48,732 nucleotides of DNA, from assembly GCA_937927575.1 (NCBI GenBank), contig CALBEE010000003.1:1-48732 (forward strand), written 5' to 3'. The notes under the pieces are model-generated. The model saw only the letters and a list, made by a program, of their open reading frames with translations, was not told where the DNA came from and searched no databases. Shown here in pieces: positions 19,121-27,910 of the stretch. The position numbers and the translations under genes were made by a program. The first letter of the stretch is position 1, and each line of letters starts with the position of its first letter. This DNA comes from an uncultured Saprospiraceae bacterium. Lineage in GTDB: Bacteria; Bacteroidota; Bacteroidia; Chitinophagales; Saprospiraceae.

Positions 19121-19451
19121 ATAATTAGACATTATAAAAAATAAAAGCCCAGGTATCTACGTGATGCCTGGGCTTTTCTAGAGTATTGAGGGATCAATAA
19201 ACTTTTTCATCGTACTCCCTATATATGTGCTTCTTTGCGTATAATGTTTAGATTTTTTGATCTAAGCAAACGCTTATTTTCTTGTCTTTGCTTTATAGAC
19301 GCACTTAATCAAGTAAGTCACAGGATTACTTCGAGATTCTCAATAAAAGATTCTAAAAGGATCAATTAGGTATACTAGCTTACACAAATATAAGCGCCTA
19401 CATACCATATAGTATTACGCTATCCACCCCACCTAGCAAAATTACAAACCC
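19121..19451. other. Intergenic stretch between convergent transcripts
   Basis: Apart from the terminator at 19143-19177, I see nothing that can be assigned. The stretch lies between the ends of two convergent transcripts, so it needs no promoter. A TATATTTG on the minus strand at 19385-19392 has no -33 partner and no gene to serve. Confidence 0.5.
19143..19177 (+). terminator. Intrinsic terminator of the PBP1A operon
   Basis: AAAAGCCCAGG at 19143-19153 pairs perfectly with CCTGGGCTTTT at 19167-19177, and the stem can extend inward through TATC/GATG with one wobble pair. The T-run on the right arm completes a classic rho-independent terminator, 22 bases after the upstream stop codon. The sequence is symmetric enough to work on both strands. 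Confidence 0.93.
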
Positions 19452-21920
19452 TTATAATTTGATGAATTTTTCCACTTCAACTCCTTTTTCTGTATTAATT
19501 CGCAGAATATAATTTCCAGCGCTTAAATCACTTACGTCCATATTATTCACATCGTTAAAACTCATCATAGGTTGGCCATTGATATTCACTACTTCTATTC
19601 TAGTAGGCGATAGATCTTCGCGATAAATGATACTAAGTACGTCCTTTACTGGATTTGGAGCAATTGAAAAATGGTCAGTAAATACGGCGTCTGTAGATAG
19701 TGGCTCTGATGGAAGTGGGTAAGTAAACATTGAGTAACCATATGTAGCAGCTAACAACTCTCTCTTCTCACTATGGAGGTCTAGGTCGTTTACAATCACC
19801 GGTGGAAGTTCTTCGCCCATAACATCCCAAGATTCACCTGCATCCTCGGAAGAAAATACACCCATATCAGTAGCGAGGTAATACGTATTAGGAAGTAAAG
19901 GATCGATTACAATTTCGTTGACAGGAATTTCTGGAAGATTAGCGCTTATATCTTCCCAAGTACTTCCTAAATCTGTTGATCTAAATACATGAGGTAAATA
20001 ATCATTAAATCGATAGCCTGAAAATGTAACATATATAGTCGAAGCTTCTAACGGATGCGTCACTACACTTGATACTGATAACTCTGGTAATCCATTCGAA
20101 ATATCTGTCCACGTAAAACCAAGATCGGTAGTAATATGGACGTTACCATCATCCGTACCAGCGATTACTATATTTTGATCCAGTGCAGATACATCTAAAG
20201 TAGACATAGAACCAAATTCGCCTTTGGTCAAATCTTCACTTATTGCGATCCAGTTGTCACCAAAATCACCGGAATAGTATACGCGTTCAGCACCATAAAT
20301 AATCCCTCCCTCCTGCTCAGGTATGGTAACAAATGGAGTATTCCAATTTCGTCGTTCTGCACCTGCCTCTGGAGGTCTAATTCCTGTAGAAGTGAAAAAG
20401 ACATCTTCTACACGATTGATAGCGCCGAATTGACTTTCTGTATATAATATGGAAGGATTCACTTGATCAAATTGTATGACAAAGCCATCTCCACCAGTCA
20501 CTCTTTCGTAGCCATCGATGCCTAGGTTTTGTGTCACCAGTGTTCCATTATCTTGTGATCCACCAAAGTATGTACTATCTGAAACTGGATGAATCTTACA
20601 TTCATAAAATTGATTATTGGGAATAGTCTCTACATGTCTAACACTTTGTCCGCCATCCTCTGTTATATAGATTCCTCCATCATTACCAAATACTCTATAG
20701 TCTGAATCTAAAGGATGAAATTCAAAAGCATGCTGATCTACATGATAGCTACTTGACCAAGGTTGCCAAAAATCTCCATTAAAATTATAATTCAGAAAAC
20801 CTACAACATATGCATCATCTGGATCTGAAGGATTGACTCTTACATTACCAAAAAACCAACCAAATCCAGAAAACGCATTGGTCAATTCTCCATTACTAAT
20901 TTCTATCCAACTATCACCTTGATCTATAGATTTATAAATACCTAAAAATCTATTCGCAACTGGATTCTCAGAAAAAACAGAATACACAACTTGAGGATCT
21001 GTTGGTGAAACGAAAACACCAACTCTACCTAATGTATCTGCATTATTAGGTACTCCATTAGTTAGTAACTCCCAATTTTCTCCAGCATCCATGGATCGAT
21101 ATAAACCCGTAGTTTTTCCTCCGTAGATTCTTCCCTGCGGAAATCTTGTTCGCTCCCAAGTAGCTGCAAATAAAACATCTGGTGCCATAGGACTCATACT
21201 GATATCGATTGCCGCAGTACTATCACTAACAAATAATTTGCGCTCCCAATTTTCTCCTCCATCTTCACTTTTAAAAATTCCTCTAACGTCATTCTTTCCG
21301 TACAATTTTCCAGCTGCGGCTACATAGACCACATCACTGTTTTCAGGATGTACGATTACTCTACCGATGTGGTCTGAATCTTCTAAGCCGATATTAGTCC
21401 AGGTATCTCCTCCATCAATTGACTTGTATATGCCATTACCAAAAAAAGCTCCAGAGGTGGCGGAGCCGTTCGCTTCTCCTGTTCCTGCATAAATCACATT
21501 GGGTTCACTTACAGACATTCCAATATTACCAATAGACAATCCTCCAGGTTCGTCAAATACTAATTCCCATGTAAATCCTCTATCCACAGATCTCCAGATT
21601 CCACCTACAGAAGATCCTGCTATGATGATATTCATATCTGTAGGGTGTAATGCTATGTCAGTAATCCTTCCACCTACATTGACTGGTCCGACTTGCTGCC
21701 ATTGCTCGTTGAAACTTCCATTTCTAACTTGAATTTCAAAATTCCTTTTGTATTGCAATTCCGCTAAAGCTTTTGCCTCCTTATTTATTCCATTAGGATA
21801 AGCCCGTTGATCATACATCCATGAACTTGGAGCTTTGTCAGGTCCTTTAGGTGTAATGGATTCAGGTTTTTTACAAGAAGCAAAAAATAAAATAATAGTC
21901 AGATAGATGAAGTATCTCAT
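19452..21920 (-). CDS. Sortilin/BNR-type beta-propeller protein with lipobox and T9SS tail
   Basis: From the ATG at 21920 the product has 822 residues. It begins with a lipoprotein signal (MRYFIYLTIILFFASCKK, lipobox FASC); the longer frame from 21995 would bury this signal and is rejected. Residues of about 60-740 are many VPS10/BNR-like propeller blades, seen as repeated lines such as GIYKSIDGGDTWTNIGL, GIFKSEDGGENWERKL and LYRSMDAGENWELLT, each with an Asp-box type turn. The last 75 residues (FSIAPNPVKDVLSI, then LSAGNYILRI and VEKFIKL) are a type A T9SS sorting domain. Family members are surface or secreted, some binding glycans or peptides; no catalytic residues can be named here. A lipobox combined with a T9SS tail is unusual. 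It is separated from the two-component genes upstream by 129 bases. Confidence 0.9.
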   Translation of the reverse strand: MRYFIYLTIILFFASCKKPESITPKGPDKAPSSWMYDQRAYPNGINKEAKALAELQYKRNFEIQVRNGSFNEQWQQVGPVNVGGRITDIALHPTDMNIIIAGSSVGGIWRSVDRGFTWELVFDEPGGLSIGNIGMSVSEPNVIYAGTGEANGSATSGAFFGNGIYKSIDGGDTWTNIGLEDSDHIGRVIVHPENSDVVYVAAAGKLYGKNDVRGIFKSEDGGENWERKLFVSDSTAAIDISMSPMAPDVLFAATWERTRFPQGRIYGGKTTGLYRSMDAGENWELLTNGVPNNADTLGRVGVFVSPTDPQVVYSVFSENPVANRFLGIYKSIDQGDSWIEISNGELTNAFSGFGWFFGNVRVNPSDPDDAYVVGFLNYNFNGDFWQPWSSSYHVDQHAFEFHPLDSDYRVFGNDGGIYITEDGGQSVRHVETIPNNQFYECKIHPVSDSTYFGGSQDNGTLVTQNLGIDGYERVTGGDGFVIQFDQVNPSILYTESQFGAINRVEDVFFTSTGIRPPEAGAERRNWNTPFVTIPEQEGGIIYGAERVYYSGDFGDNWIAISEDLTKGEFGSMSTLDVSALDQNIVIAGTDDGNVHITTDLGFTWTDISNGLPELSVSSVVTHPLEASTIYVTFSGYRFNDYLPHVFRSTDLGSTWEDISANLPEIPVNEIVIDPLLPNTYYLATDMGVFSSEDAGESWDVMGEELPPVIVNDLDLHSEKRELLAATYGYSMFTYPLPSEPLSTDAVFTDHFSIAPNPVKDVLSIIYREDLSPTRIEVVNINGQPMMSFNDVNNMDVSDLSAGNYILRINTEKGVEVEKFIKL

Positions 21921-22049
21921 GATTAAGATGTTTTCTTTCAAGGAAGATATGAAAGAATGTCCGTTCCAACTGTCGCTATCAATAATAAATGTCAAAAGCT
22001 ATAATCAATAATATTACAATAAGACTAAAATATTTAGCTATAATACATT

Positions 22050-22769
22050 CTAAATACTATCGATACGCGCTTGGAACCAATCGTAGAAATTCTTCTTCTT
22101 TGCTTTGGAAATAGGAATCAAATCACCATTAGAAAGCAACACATTTCCACCATCGGACTTTAGTATTTTTTCAACAAATTCAATATTTATGATATGGCTA
22201 TTGTGAATTCTGTAAAACTGATTTGGTGAAAGCGTTGCCTCTACTTCTTTAATGGACTTACTTATGGTATGCGAAGCTTTCTCAGTCACAATAGTTGTAT
22301 AGTTTCTAAAAGATTCGCATCTTAATATATCTCCTTTTCTCAGTACTATCCATCCTTCTTGAGTACTAAGAGACAACCAATTACCATTAGACTTTTGTGG
22401 TTTATTGGTTAGTGACTGCTTTACTCTCGAAATGGCAACTGATAAATCATCCGGATCCAAAGGCTTCAATAAATAATGCATTGCTCCTTTTTTAAAAGCC
22501 TCAATAGCATATTGGTCATAAGCTGTTACAAAAATAATCTCACCTTTATAGTTGGGTAGTAAAGAAAGCATTTCTATCCCATTCATTCCAGGCATTTGAA
22601 TATCAAGAAATACTAAATCCGGTTTCATCTTATCTATCGCCTGAGCACCTTCCATAGCATTACTTAGTTCTGCCACTATTTCGATGGAGCTATCAATTGA
22701 ATTTAACATCATCGATGTAGTTTCACGACTATGCATTTCATCATCTATGATTATCGCTTTAATTTTCAT
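22050..22769 (-). CDS. LytTR-family response regulator
   Basis: This 239-residue transcription regulator has a receiver domain (about 1-120) with acidic pocket IIIDDEM, phospho-acceptor Asp56 in LVFLDIQMPGMNG, the Thr in FVTAYDQYA and the Lys in LLKPLDPDD. It has a LytTR DNA-binding domain at about residues 140-235 (DILRCESFRNYTTIV, FYRIHNSHIINIEFV). It is the partner of the histidine kinase gene directly upstream: their reading frames overlap by four bases (ATGA), so the two are translationally coupled. Targets are not visible here; family members bind pairs of 9-base direct repeats upstream of their targets. Confidence 0.96.
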   Translation of the reverse strand: MKIKAIIIDDEMHSRETTSMMLNSIDSSIEIVAELSNAMEGAQAIDKMKPDLVFLDIQMPGMNGIEMLSLLPNYKGEIIFVTAYDQYAIEAFKKGAMHYLLKPLDPDDLSVAISRVKQSLTNKPQKSNGNWLSLSTQEGWIVLRKGDILRCESFRNYTTIVTEKASHTISKSIKEVEATLSPNQFYRIHNSHIINIEFVEKILKSDGGNVLLSNGDLIPISKAKKKNFYDWFQARIDSI

Positions 22770-25700
22770 GAAGTCTCTATTATTTTAATTGTGGCTATCG
22801 TACCTTTTTGATTTGCCCTAGAATCAACAGTAAGAGAATATCTATTTTTCTGAATTGTATTGATTAATTCAAATCGCTCTTTCAAAATAGATAGGCCATA
22901 CGACTTTTTCTTACCCACCTCCATATCGGCAGTAGGTCCGTTTGAGATCATCCCCACACCATTATCTTCAACATGAATTAACCATTCAAAATTTTGCTTC
23001 TCAATTTTTATAATTATCCGTTTATCCGCTCTATCTGAGTGACTCAAACCATGCCAAAAAGCATTCTCCACTAATGGTTGTACTACGAATGGAGGAACCA
23101 GAATATCTTTCCAATTATCTGTTTCTTCATAAATTGAAATGAATTCAAACTTTCCTTCAAATCTTAATTGCTCCAATTCGATATATAATTCAGTTAATTC
23201 AATTTCTTCGCTGAGTGTTACCAATGCTTCTTCACCATGATGAAGTGTGGATCTCAATAATTTAGCAAACTTGGTGATGTACTTAAGTCCTTTATCTTTT
23301 TGATCCTTCATAAACAGATAGCGAATAGAATTTAGGCTATTAAATATAAAATGAGGATTCATTTGGGACTTTAAGATCATAGTTTCTAATTGGGCAAAGC
23401 GTTTATCATATTCTAAATTTCTTTTTTGATAATTTATGTAAACTCTAATTATTGCAAATAAAATAGATAGCAGTGCAAGTGCAAAAATCAATTTTGCCCA
23501 CCAAGTCAAATACCAAGGTGGATTAATCTTAATGGTCACTTCCTTATGATTATTTATCCAAAATCCATCTATGCTCGTTGACTGTATACTGAAGGTATAA
23601 TTGTCTGGCTCCAAATCAGTAAACATTAAATTTTTCTTACTATTTACATCTATCCATTTAGGATCATCTGCTGACAAAGAGTAGCGATACTTTACTTGAT
23701 TGTAAATATCATTTTCAGATAATGCATAGTCTATTTCAATGTTGTTTTGATCATGCTTAAGGTTAAAGTAATTATCAATGGTATGTGATACTCCATTAAT
23801 CGCTATACGCGAAATATTAATTTTTTGGTCCTTTCCTTCTAATAAATTATCCACATCAAACCAACGTAATGCTCCATTAAAAGAAATAGCCTCCATAGAT
23901 TTATTTGAAAAAGTAAATGGATTTCTTAAAGGCAAAACATCTATTCCATGTTTCTCTTTTAATATCTTGTAGTGGTCATTTTCAGAATCATAAAATGCAA
24001 GATAATCACCAGCTATCAAAGCATATTTATTATCCCTTAATGATCTTATACTTTCGATATATACATTATTTATTTCAGGACCGACTCTTCTAACCTCCCC
24101 CGTATTAATATTAATTCTATACGTACCTTTAGCCCATGTTCCAAGTAAAAATTCACCATCTTTTATAGTACTAATACTATAAGGAATCAAATTAGAAGGT
24201 AAATCCAGATTAATGAATTTCTCTTCAAGAGAAACAAATAGACTGTCAACTTTAGCTTTATAAAACACTTCATATCTTCCTGCAGCAAATATATTACCTT
24301 GCTCATCTGCTGCAATGTCGAATATAAAGGATGGATTTGCCTTATCCCATGTAGGCATTTTGTAATCTTCTAAACGCGCTTTAATAATATCATACTTCAG
24401 TACCGAATTATGAGAAGTTGCAATCCAGACATTTCCATTCGGATCCGAAGAACTATTAAAAAACAATCTTGTCGCAGTTTCATCGGGTAAATAATCAGAA
24501 ATATGTTTCAAAGTATTTACGGCCCCTTCATTTCTATCTACAATAACAATAGCATCTCTCGCTACTGCTAATGATCTATGCTTTCCAATATCATAGACTG
24601 CTCGATAATTATATTCTTGATCCAATTGCAATCTAGATATCTCCATGCTATTAGTATCTAACAGATTCAAGTAATCTCTACTCCCTAATTGAGGAAATAG
24701 ATATCCTTCATCAGTCATATGTCCATTTCCATAATAAGCATCAAAATCTTGACTTTCCGATCCCAATACTTTTGAAGCATATACTTTTTCAATTTTATTC
24801 AGATAGTTGAGATTGTTTCCAGTTATTGCTATGCCTCCGCTTTTCAACCTCACCACCCTACCGCTACTTCGAAGTAAATCGTCTTTTAGCTTCCATTCAA
24901 CAATAGATTCTGTATGGGTATTATACATCTGAAAATACGGCTCTTTGCTTGTGGTCATAAGCAAGAGACTATCATTATACATATTAATATAATTGATTGA
25001 AGACTGAAGATTATTTCCAAAAATAGATTCCGAAAAAAAATCACTATGCTTATCAAAACGCAAAATTCTATTAGTCCTATTATTGTCTTTAGCATCTCTG
25101 AAAGAAATATACAGATCTCCTTTAAAATTTTCTGTGATCGAAATTAGATGCTCAGCATTAATAGTGCTATCATATTCTATTTCTCTATACTTCTTATTTG
25201 CTTTATCAAACTTAATTAGCGATTCTCCAGTAATCCAAATGTGATTGTCATTTTGCCTATCCATATGTATCATACCTGGTACAATAATATCTTGTAATGC
25301 CGTGACATTTATAGATTGATTAGTCAAAGAAACTTGGAGCAATCCACCTTCTACCTCATTACTATTCCACAAAGATGCCCATGCGTAATCATTATCCAAA
25401 ACAAGAGATTGTATACTGTAGTCAAAAATCTCCACTCCTTCTTTATTGAGAATCGGTATTCTAACACATTCCATTCTATCCAGATCAACAATTGCTATGC
25501 CTTGTGTTTTGGTATTGAGCCAAAGGCGATTATGCTGATCACATTGTATTTCATAGATGAATGAATTTGCCAAACCTTGCCAATTACTTAAAAGATCTGT
25601 CGCATTAATAGCTTGTCCACCATCAAATCTGTAAAGTCCTTTATTAGTTCCTACCCATAAATAATCTGAACTATCCAATGCCGCACTAAAAGAGGTATGA

Positions 25701-25816
25701 TTATCAAAATACTTTGCAGAAGACAATGGGATATTATAATACTCTTGACCAACGAGATCATGCGTATAAGTCTGGATAAAGAGAATTAAAAATATATACC
25801 AAATTTTTCTATTCAT
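22766..25816 (-). CDS. Membrane sensor histidine kinase with ligand-binding propeller (LytS-type)
   Basis: This 1016-residue sensor begins with a signal peptide (about 1-23, ending DLVGQ), followed by a periplasmic two-component regulator propeller (about 30-650; blades such as DSSDYLWVGTNKGLYRFDGG) and a Y_Y_Y domain (about 680-765, ending TIKINPPWYLTWW). One TM helix follows at about 770-792, then a coiled linker and the His_kinase domain with phospho-acceptor His in MNPHFIFNSLNSIRYL (near residue 820). The ATPase domain carries QPLVENAFWHGL (near 914) and DNGVGM (near 952). It should sense an extracellular ligand and phosphorylate the LytTR regulator encoded by the overlapping downstream gene. 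The plan resembles glycan-sensing systems of the phylum, but no glycan-use genes adjoin. Confidence 0.96.
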   Translation of the reverse strand: MNRKIWYIFLILFIQTYTHDLVGQEYYNIPLSSAKYFDNHTSFSAALDSSDYLWVGTNKGLYRFDGGQAINATDLLSNWQGLANSFIYEIQCDQHNRLWLNTKTQGIAIVDLDRMECVRIPILNKEGVEIFDYSIQSLVLDNDYAWASLWNSNEVEGGLLQVSLTNQSINVTALQDIIVPGMIHMDRQNDNHIWITGESLIKFDKANKKYREIEYDSTINAEHLISITENFKGDLYISFRDAKDNNRTNRILRFDKHSDFFSESIFGNNLQSSINYINMYNDSLLLMTTSKEPYFQMYNTHTESIVEWKLKDDLLRSSGRVVRLKSGGIAITGNNLNYLNKIEKVYASKVLGSESQDFDAYYGNGHMTDEGYLFPQLGSRDYLNLLDTNSMEISRLQLDQEYNYRAVYDIGKHRSLAVARDAIVIVDRNEGAVNTLKHISDYLPDETATRLFFNSSSDPNGNVWIATSHNSVLKYDIIKARLEDYKMPTWDKANPSFIFDIAADEQGNIFAAGRYEVFYKAKVDSLFVSLEEKFINLDLPSNLIPYSISTIKDGEFLLGTWAKGTYRININTGEVRRVGPEINNVYIESIRSLRDNKYALIAGDYLAFYDSENDHYKILKEKHGIDVLPLRNPFTFSNKSMEAISFNGALRWFDVDNLLEGKDQKINISRIAINGVSHTIDNYFNLKHDQNNIEIDYALSENDIYNQVKYRYSLSADDPKWIDVNSKKNLMFTDLEPDNYTFSIQSTSIDGFWINNHKEVTIKINPPWYLTWWAKLIFALALLSILFAIIRVYINYQKRNLEYDKRFAQLETMILKSQMNPHFIFNSLNSIRYLFMKDQKDKGLKYITKFAKLLRSTLHHGEEALVTLSEEIELTELYIELEQLRFEGKFEFISIYEETDNWKDILVPPFVVQPLVENAFWHGLSHSDRADKRIIIKIEKQNFEWLIHVEDNGVGMISNGPTADMEVGKKKSYGLSILKERFELINTIQKNRYSLTVDSRANQKGTIATIKIIETS

Positions 25817-25854
25817 TGGTTAAGGCTATGGTAATAATGGGGTTAAGCTGCTCC

Positions 25855-26643
25855 TTAGAAAGTCCATGTACCACTTTCTACGATCACTTGATCCTCTAAT
25901 ATATTATAACTACCGTTACCATTGGACTGCCAATTATAATTTCTTACTGCTATTCCATTTTCTCTTACAGTCATGTCACCAGAAAGATCATCAAAAGCTC
26001 GCATATCATACTCTTCACTTTCTGCACTAGATAAATCAGTACCAAATTTGATCAAAGTAGCGGTGCCAGCTTTTTGATAGACATAACGAAATACGTTATC
26101 GCCAATTTTTGTATCACCTTCATCTTCGATAGCATATTGTACATATTCAAAATCATTACAATCCGCTGATTGCTCTGCAAATACTAGTAGGCGACCAGTC
26201 CCTATCAAATCAGAATCTTTAAAAAATCTAATCTCATATCCATTATCAGATAAAATATATCTATAGGTATCCTCGCCTACTTTCCACTCATAAGCATTAT
26301 CTCCTTCAAAGACGGTAATATTATCTACATCCGCATAAAGTGCTGAAGGTGGTGGCAGTATTGCAGTACTTAATCCCAGTAATAAATTTGCACTAAGTTG
26401 CTGAGCAGAAAAAATCTCCAGCGTAGCTTCAAATTGGATATAATTACTCATAATAGTCATTGCGTCAGGAAGCAATATCGTACTGCTTGCATCCACACAT
26501 GGTTCAACTAAAGCATTATAATCAGCTTGCGAGATTTGACCATTTACAGGATTATCATCTGGATTAGTTCCAGGCATATTCGTATCGCTACCACAGGATA
26601 TTACGAAAAAAGAGAAAATTAGGAATACTAAATTTGATTTCAT
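25855..26643 (-). CDS. Putative lipoprotein upstream of the two-component pair
   Basis: The 262-residue product starts with a lipoprotein signal (MKSNLVFLIFSFFVISCGS; cleavage before Cys17) and a flexible Asn/Pro/Asp linker. The remainder is soluble and beta-rich, with Tyr-Glu-Trp containing strands (DNAYEWKVGEDTYRYIL, NVFRYVYQKAG) and a typical edge-strand end (VESGTWTF). I do not recognise the family. The start of the sensor kinase gene lies only 38 bases downstream on the same strand, with no terminator between, so the three genes probably form an operon. A periplasmic or surface lipoprotein in front of a propeller sensor could be an accessory ligand binder, but that is inference. Confidence 0.82.
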   Translation of the reverse strand: MKSNLVFLIFSFFVISCGSDTNMPGTNPDDNPVNGQISQADYNALVEPCVDASSTILLPDAMTIMSNYIQFEATLEIFSAQQLSANLLLGLSTAILPPPSALYADVDNITVFEGDNAYEWKVGEDTYRYILSDNGYEIRFFKDSDLIGTGRLLVFAEQSADCNDFEYVQYAIEDEGDTKIGDNVFRYVYQKAGTATLIKFGTDLSSAESEEYDMRAFDDLSGDMTVRENGIAVRNYNWQSNGNGSYNILEDQVIVESGTWTF

Positions 26644-26855
26644 GGTAATACATTTTTTGAGTTAATAGCTCAAAAATATATTTACGCTCACGTTCTTCTC
26701 ATCACGATGTATATCTGGTCTAGCTGAATGAATACTTGGATAGCGCAGTCAATTAATTTACTTCACAATAGCAACCTTTGCTACTATTCCCGCTATATTG
26801 AAGATTTTAACGATTGTAATATCAAATTTCCTCTCTATTAAAATAAATTACTCCA

Positions 26856-27326
26856 ATGATGCATATTCTTCTTGATATAGACGGAGTCTTACTTCCGGCT
26901 AAGCCTTGGGTCTCGATGACATTGCTAGAAGATGGATTTTACGAATTCAATTCTCAATCTGTTGATATATTAAATCAAATCCTTAATTATACAAATGCAA
27001 AAATCATACTAACAACTTCGCATAAACATAGTTTCTCTTTGAACGAATGGATAGCAATATTTAATATTCGCGGAATTAAGGTATCCAATCTCGATAGGTT
27101 ACCCATAAATAATGATTTGCTTAATAGAAGGGAAGAAATAGAAAAATGGCTTATCAACCAAAAGAAAAAAATCAATTATATAATTATTGATGATGATAAA
27201 TCCCTCAACAATTTACCAAAGAACATACACCCAAATTTAATATTAACGGAGTCATTGGTAGGTTTAGCAAAAAAACACTTAGATCAAATTAAAGAGATAA
27301 TGACTCGTATTGCTGAAGCAGAATAA
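26856..27326 (+). CDS. HAD-like hydrolase domain protein (RNA-repair type HAD family)
   Basis: This 156-residue cytoplasmic protein has the four HAD motifs in order: nucleophile Asp in LLDIDGVLLP (motif I, near residues 6-10), Thr/Ser in IILTTSHKHSF (motif II), a Lys-rich helix (motif III region) and the acidic motif IV in IIIDDDKSL. The short length and spacing resemble the HAD domain found in RNA repair proteins, whose members remove phosphates from nucleic acid ends, but a general phosphatase cannot be ruled out. Two adjacent ATG codons (26856 and 26859) are both possible starts. It is transcribed towards the macrodomain gene, with 66 bases between the two stops and no terminator hairpin visible there. 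Confidence 0.8.
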   Translation: MMHILLDIDGVLLPAKPWVSMTLLEDGFYEFNSQSVDILNQILNYTNAKIILTTSHKHSFSLNEWIAIFNIRGIKVSNLDRLPINNDLLNRREEIEKWLINQKKKINYIIIDDDKSLNNLPKNIHPNLILTESLVGLAKKHLDQIKEIMTRIAEAE

Positions 27327-27392
27327 TATTTCTTTGTAATAAAAAACGAACGAGAAATCAAATTGCAAAATAAGACGAATTCATTCAAATAC

Positions 27393-27905
27393 TTAGTCAC
27401 ACCATTTAGTATAAATTTGGAAGGTCTCATCATCAAAACAAACGAAAGTAATTTGACTTACAAAAATTGGTTTATGATTATTAATAGAATTGATTGCTAT
27501 CTTAGCTGCAAGTTCTTTTGGGAATTTATAGATACCTGTACTAATACTTGGAAAAGCGATATGGCTTAAACGATTTTCCTCAGCTATTCTTAAACATGAT
27601 TCATAACAATTTTTAAGCTTTTCTTCCTCTTGAGATCTTCTAGAATTCCATCTCGGACCGACGGTATGAATCACATTCTTAGCATCCAAATTTCCAGCTG
27701 TAGTAATTACTGCATCTCCAACTTTACACCCACCTTGACTATTTCTTATTTTCCTACAATCTTCCAAAATAGTAGACCCTCCTGCTCTATGAATGGCACC
27801 ATCTACTCCCCCACCACCAAGTAATGAAGTATTTGCTGCATTTACAATCGCGTCAGCCTTTACTTTAGTAATATCTCCCTTAAAAATATTGATTTTAATT
27901 TTCAT
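27393..27905 (-). CDS. Macrodomain protein (ADP-ribose/O-acetyl-ADP-ribose hydrolase type)
   Basis: The product is a single macrodomain of 170 residues. Diagnostic lines are GDITKVKADAIVNAANTSLL (adenine and ribose binding), the glycine loop LGGGGVDGAIHRAGG, the GDAVITTAGNL strand, VIHTVGPRW, and the second phosphate loop FPSISTGIYKFP. These match the MacroD/YmdB subgroup, whose members deacetylate O-acetyl-ADP-ribose or remove mono-ADP-ribose from proteins. The ATG at 27905 is preferred over a TTG at 27926, which lies inside the end of purL. The gene follows the purL stop by five bases and is surely on its transcript, giving a link between purine synthesis and ADP-ribose handling that may be only positional. 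Confidence 0.93.
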   Translation of the reverse strand: MKIKINIFKGDITKVKADAIVNAANTSLLGGGGVDGAIHRAGGSTILEDCRKIRNSQGGCKVGDAVITTAGNLDAKNVIHTVGPRWNSRRSQEEEKLKNCYESCLRIAEENRLSHIAFPSISTGIYKFPKELAAKIAINSINNHKPIFVSQITFVCFDDETFQIYTKWCD

Positions 27906-27910
27906 GATCT

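Noticed and set aside
19385-19392. TATATTTG on the minus strand as a promoter for a small RNA ending at the terminator at 19143
   Set aside because: There is no -33 element at the right distance and no conserved structure visible in the stretch between.
21921-21995. 25-residue N-terminal extension of the propeller protein
   Set aside because: It would bury the clear lipoprotein signal that begins at 21920.
26728-26841. 37-codon plus-strand frame before the HAD gene
   Set aside because: It has no coding-like composition and no A-rich leader, and lies in a region expected to hold promoters.
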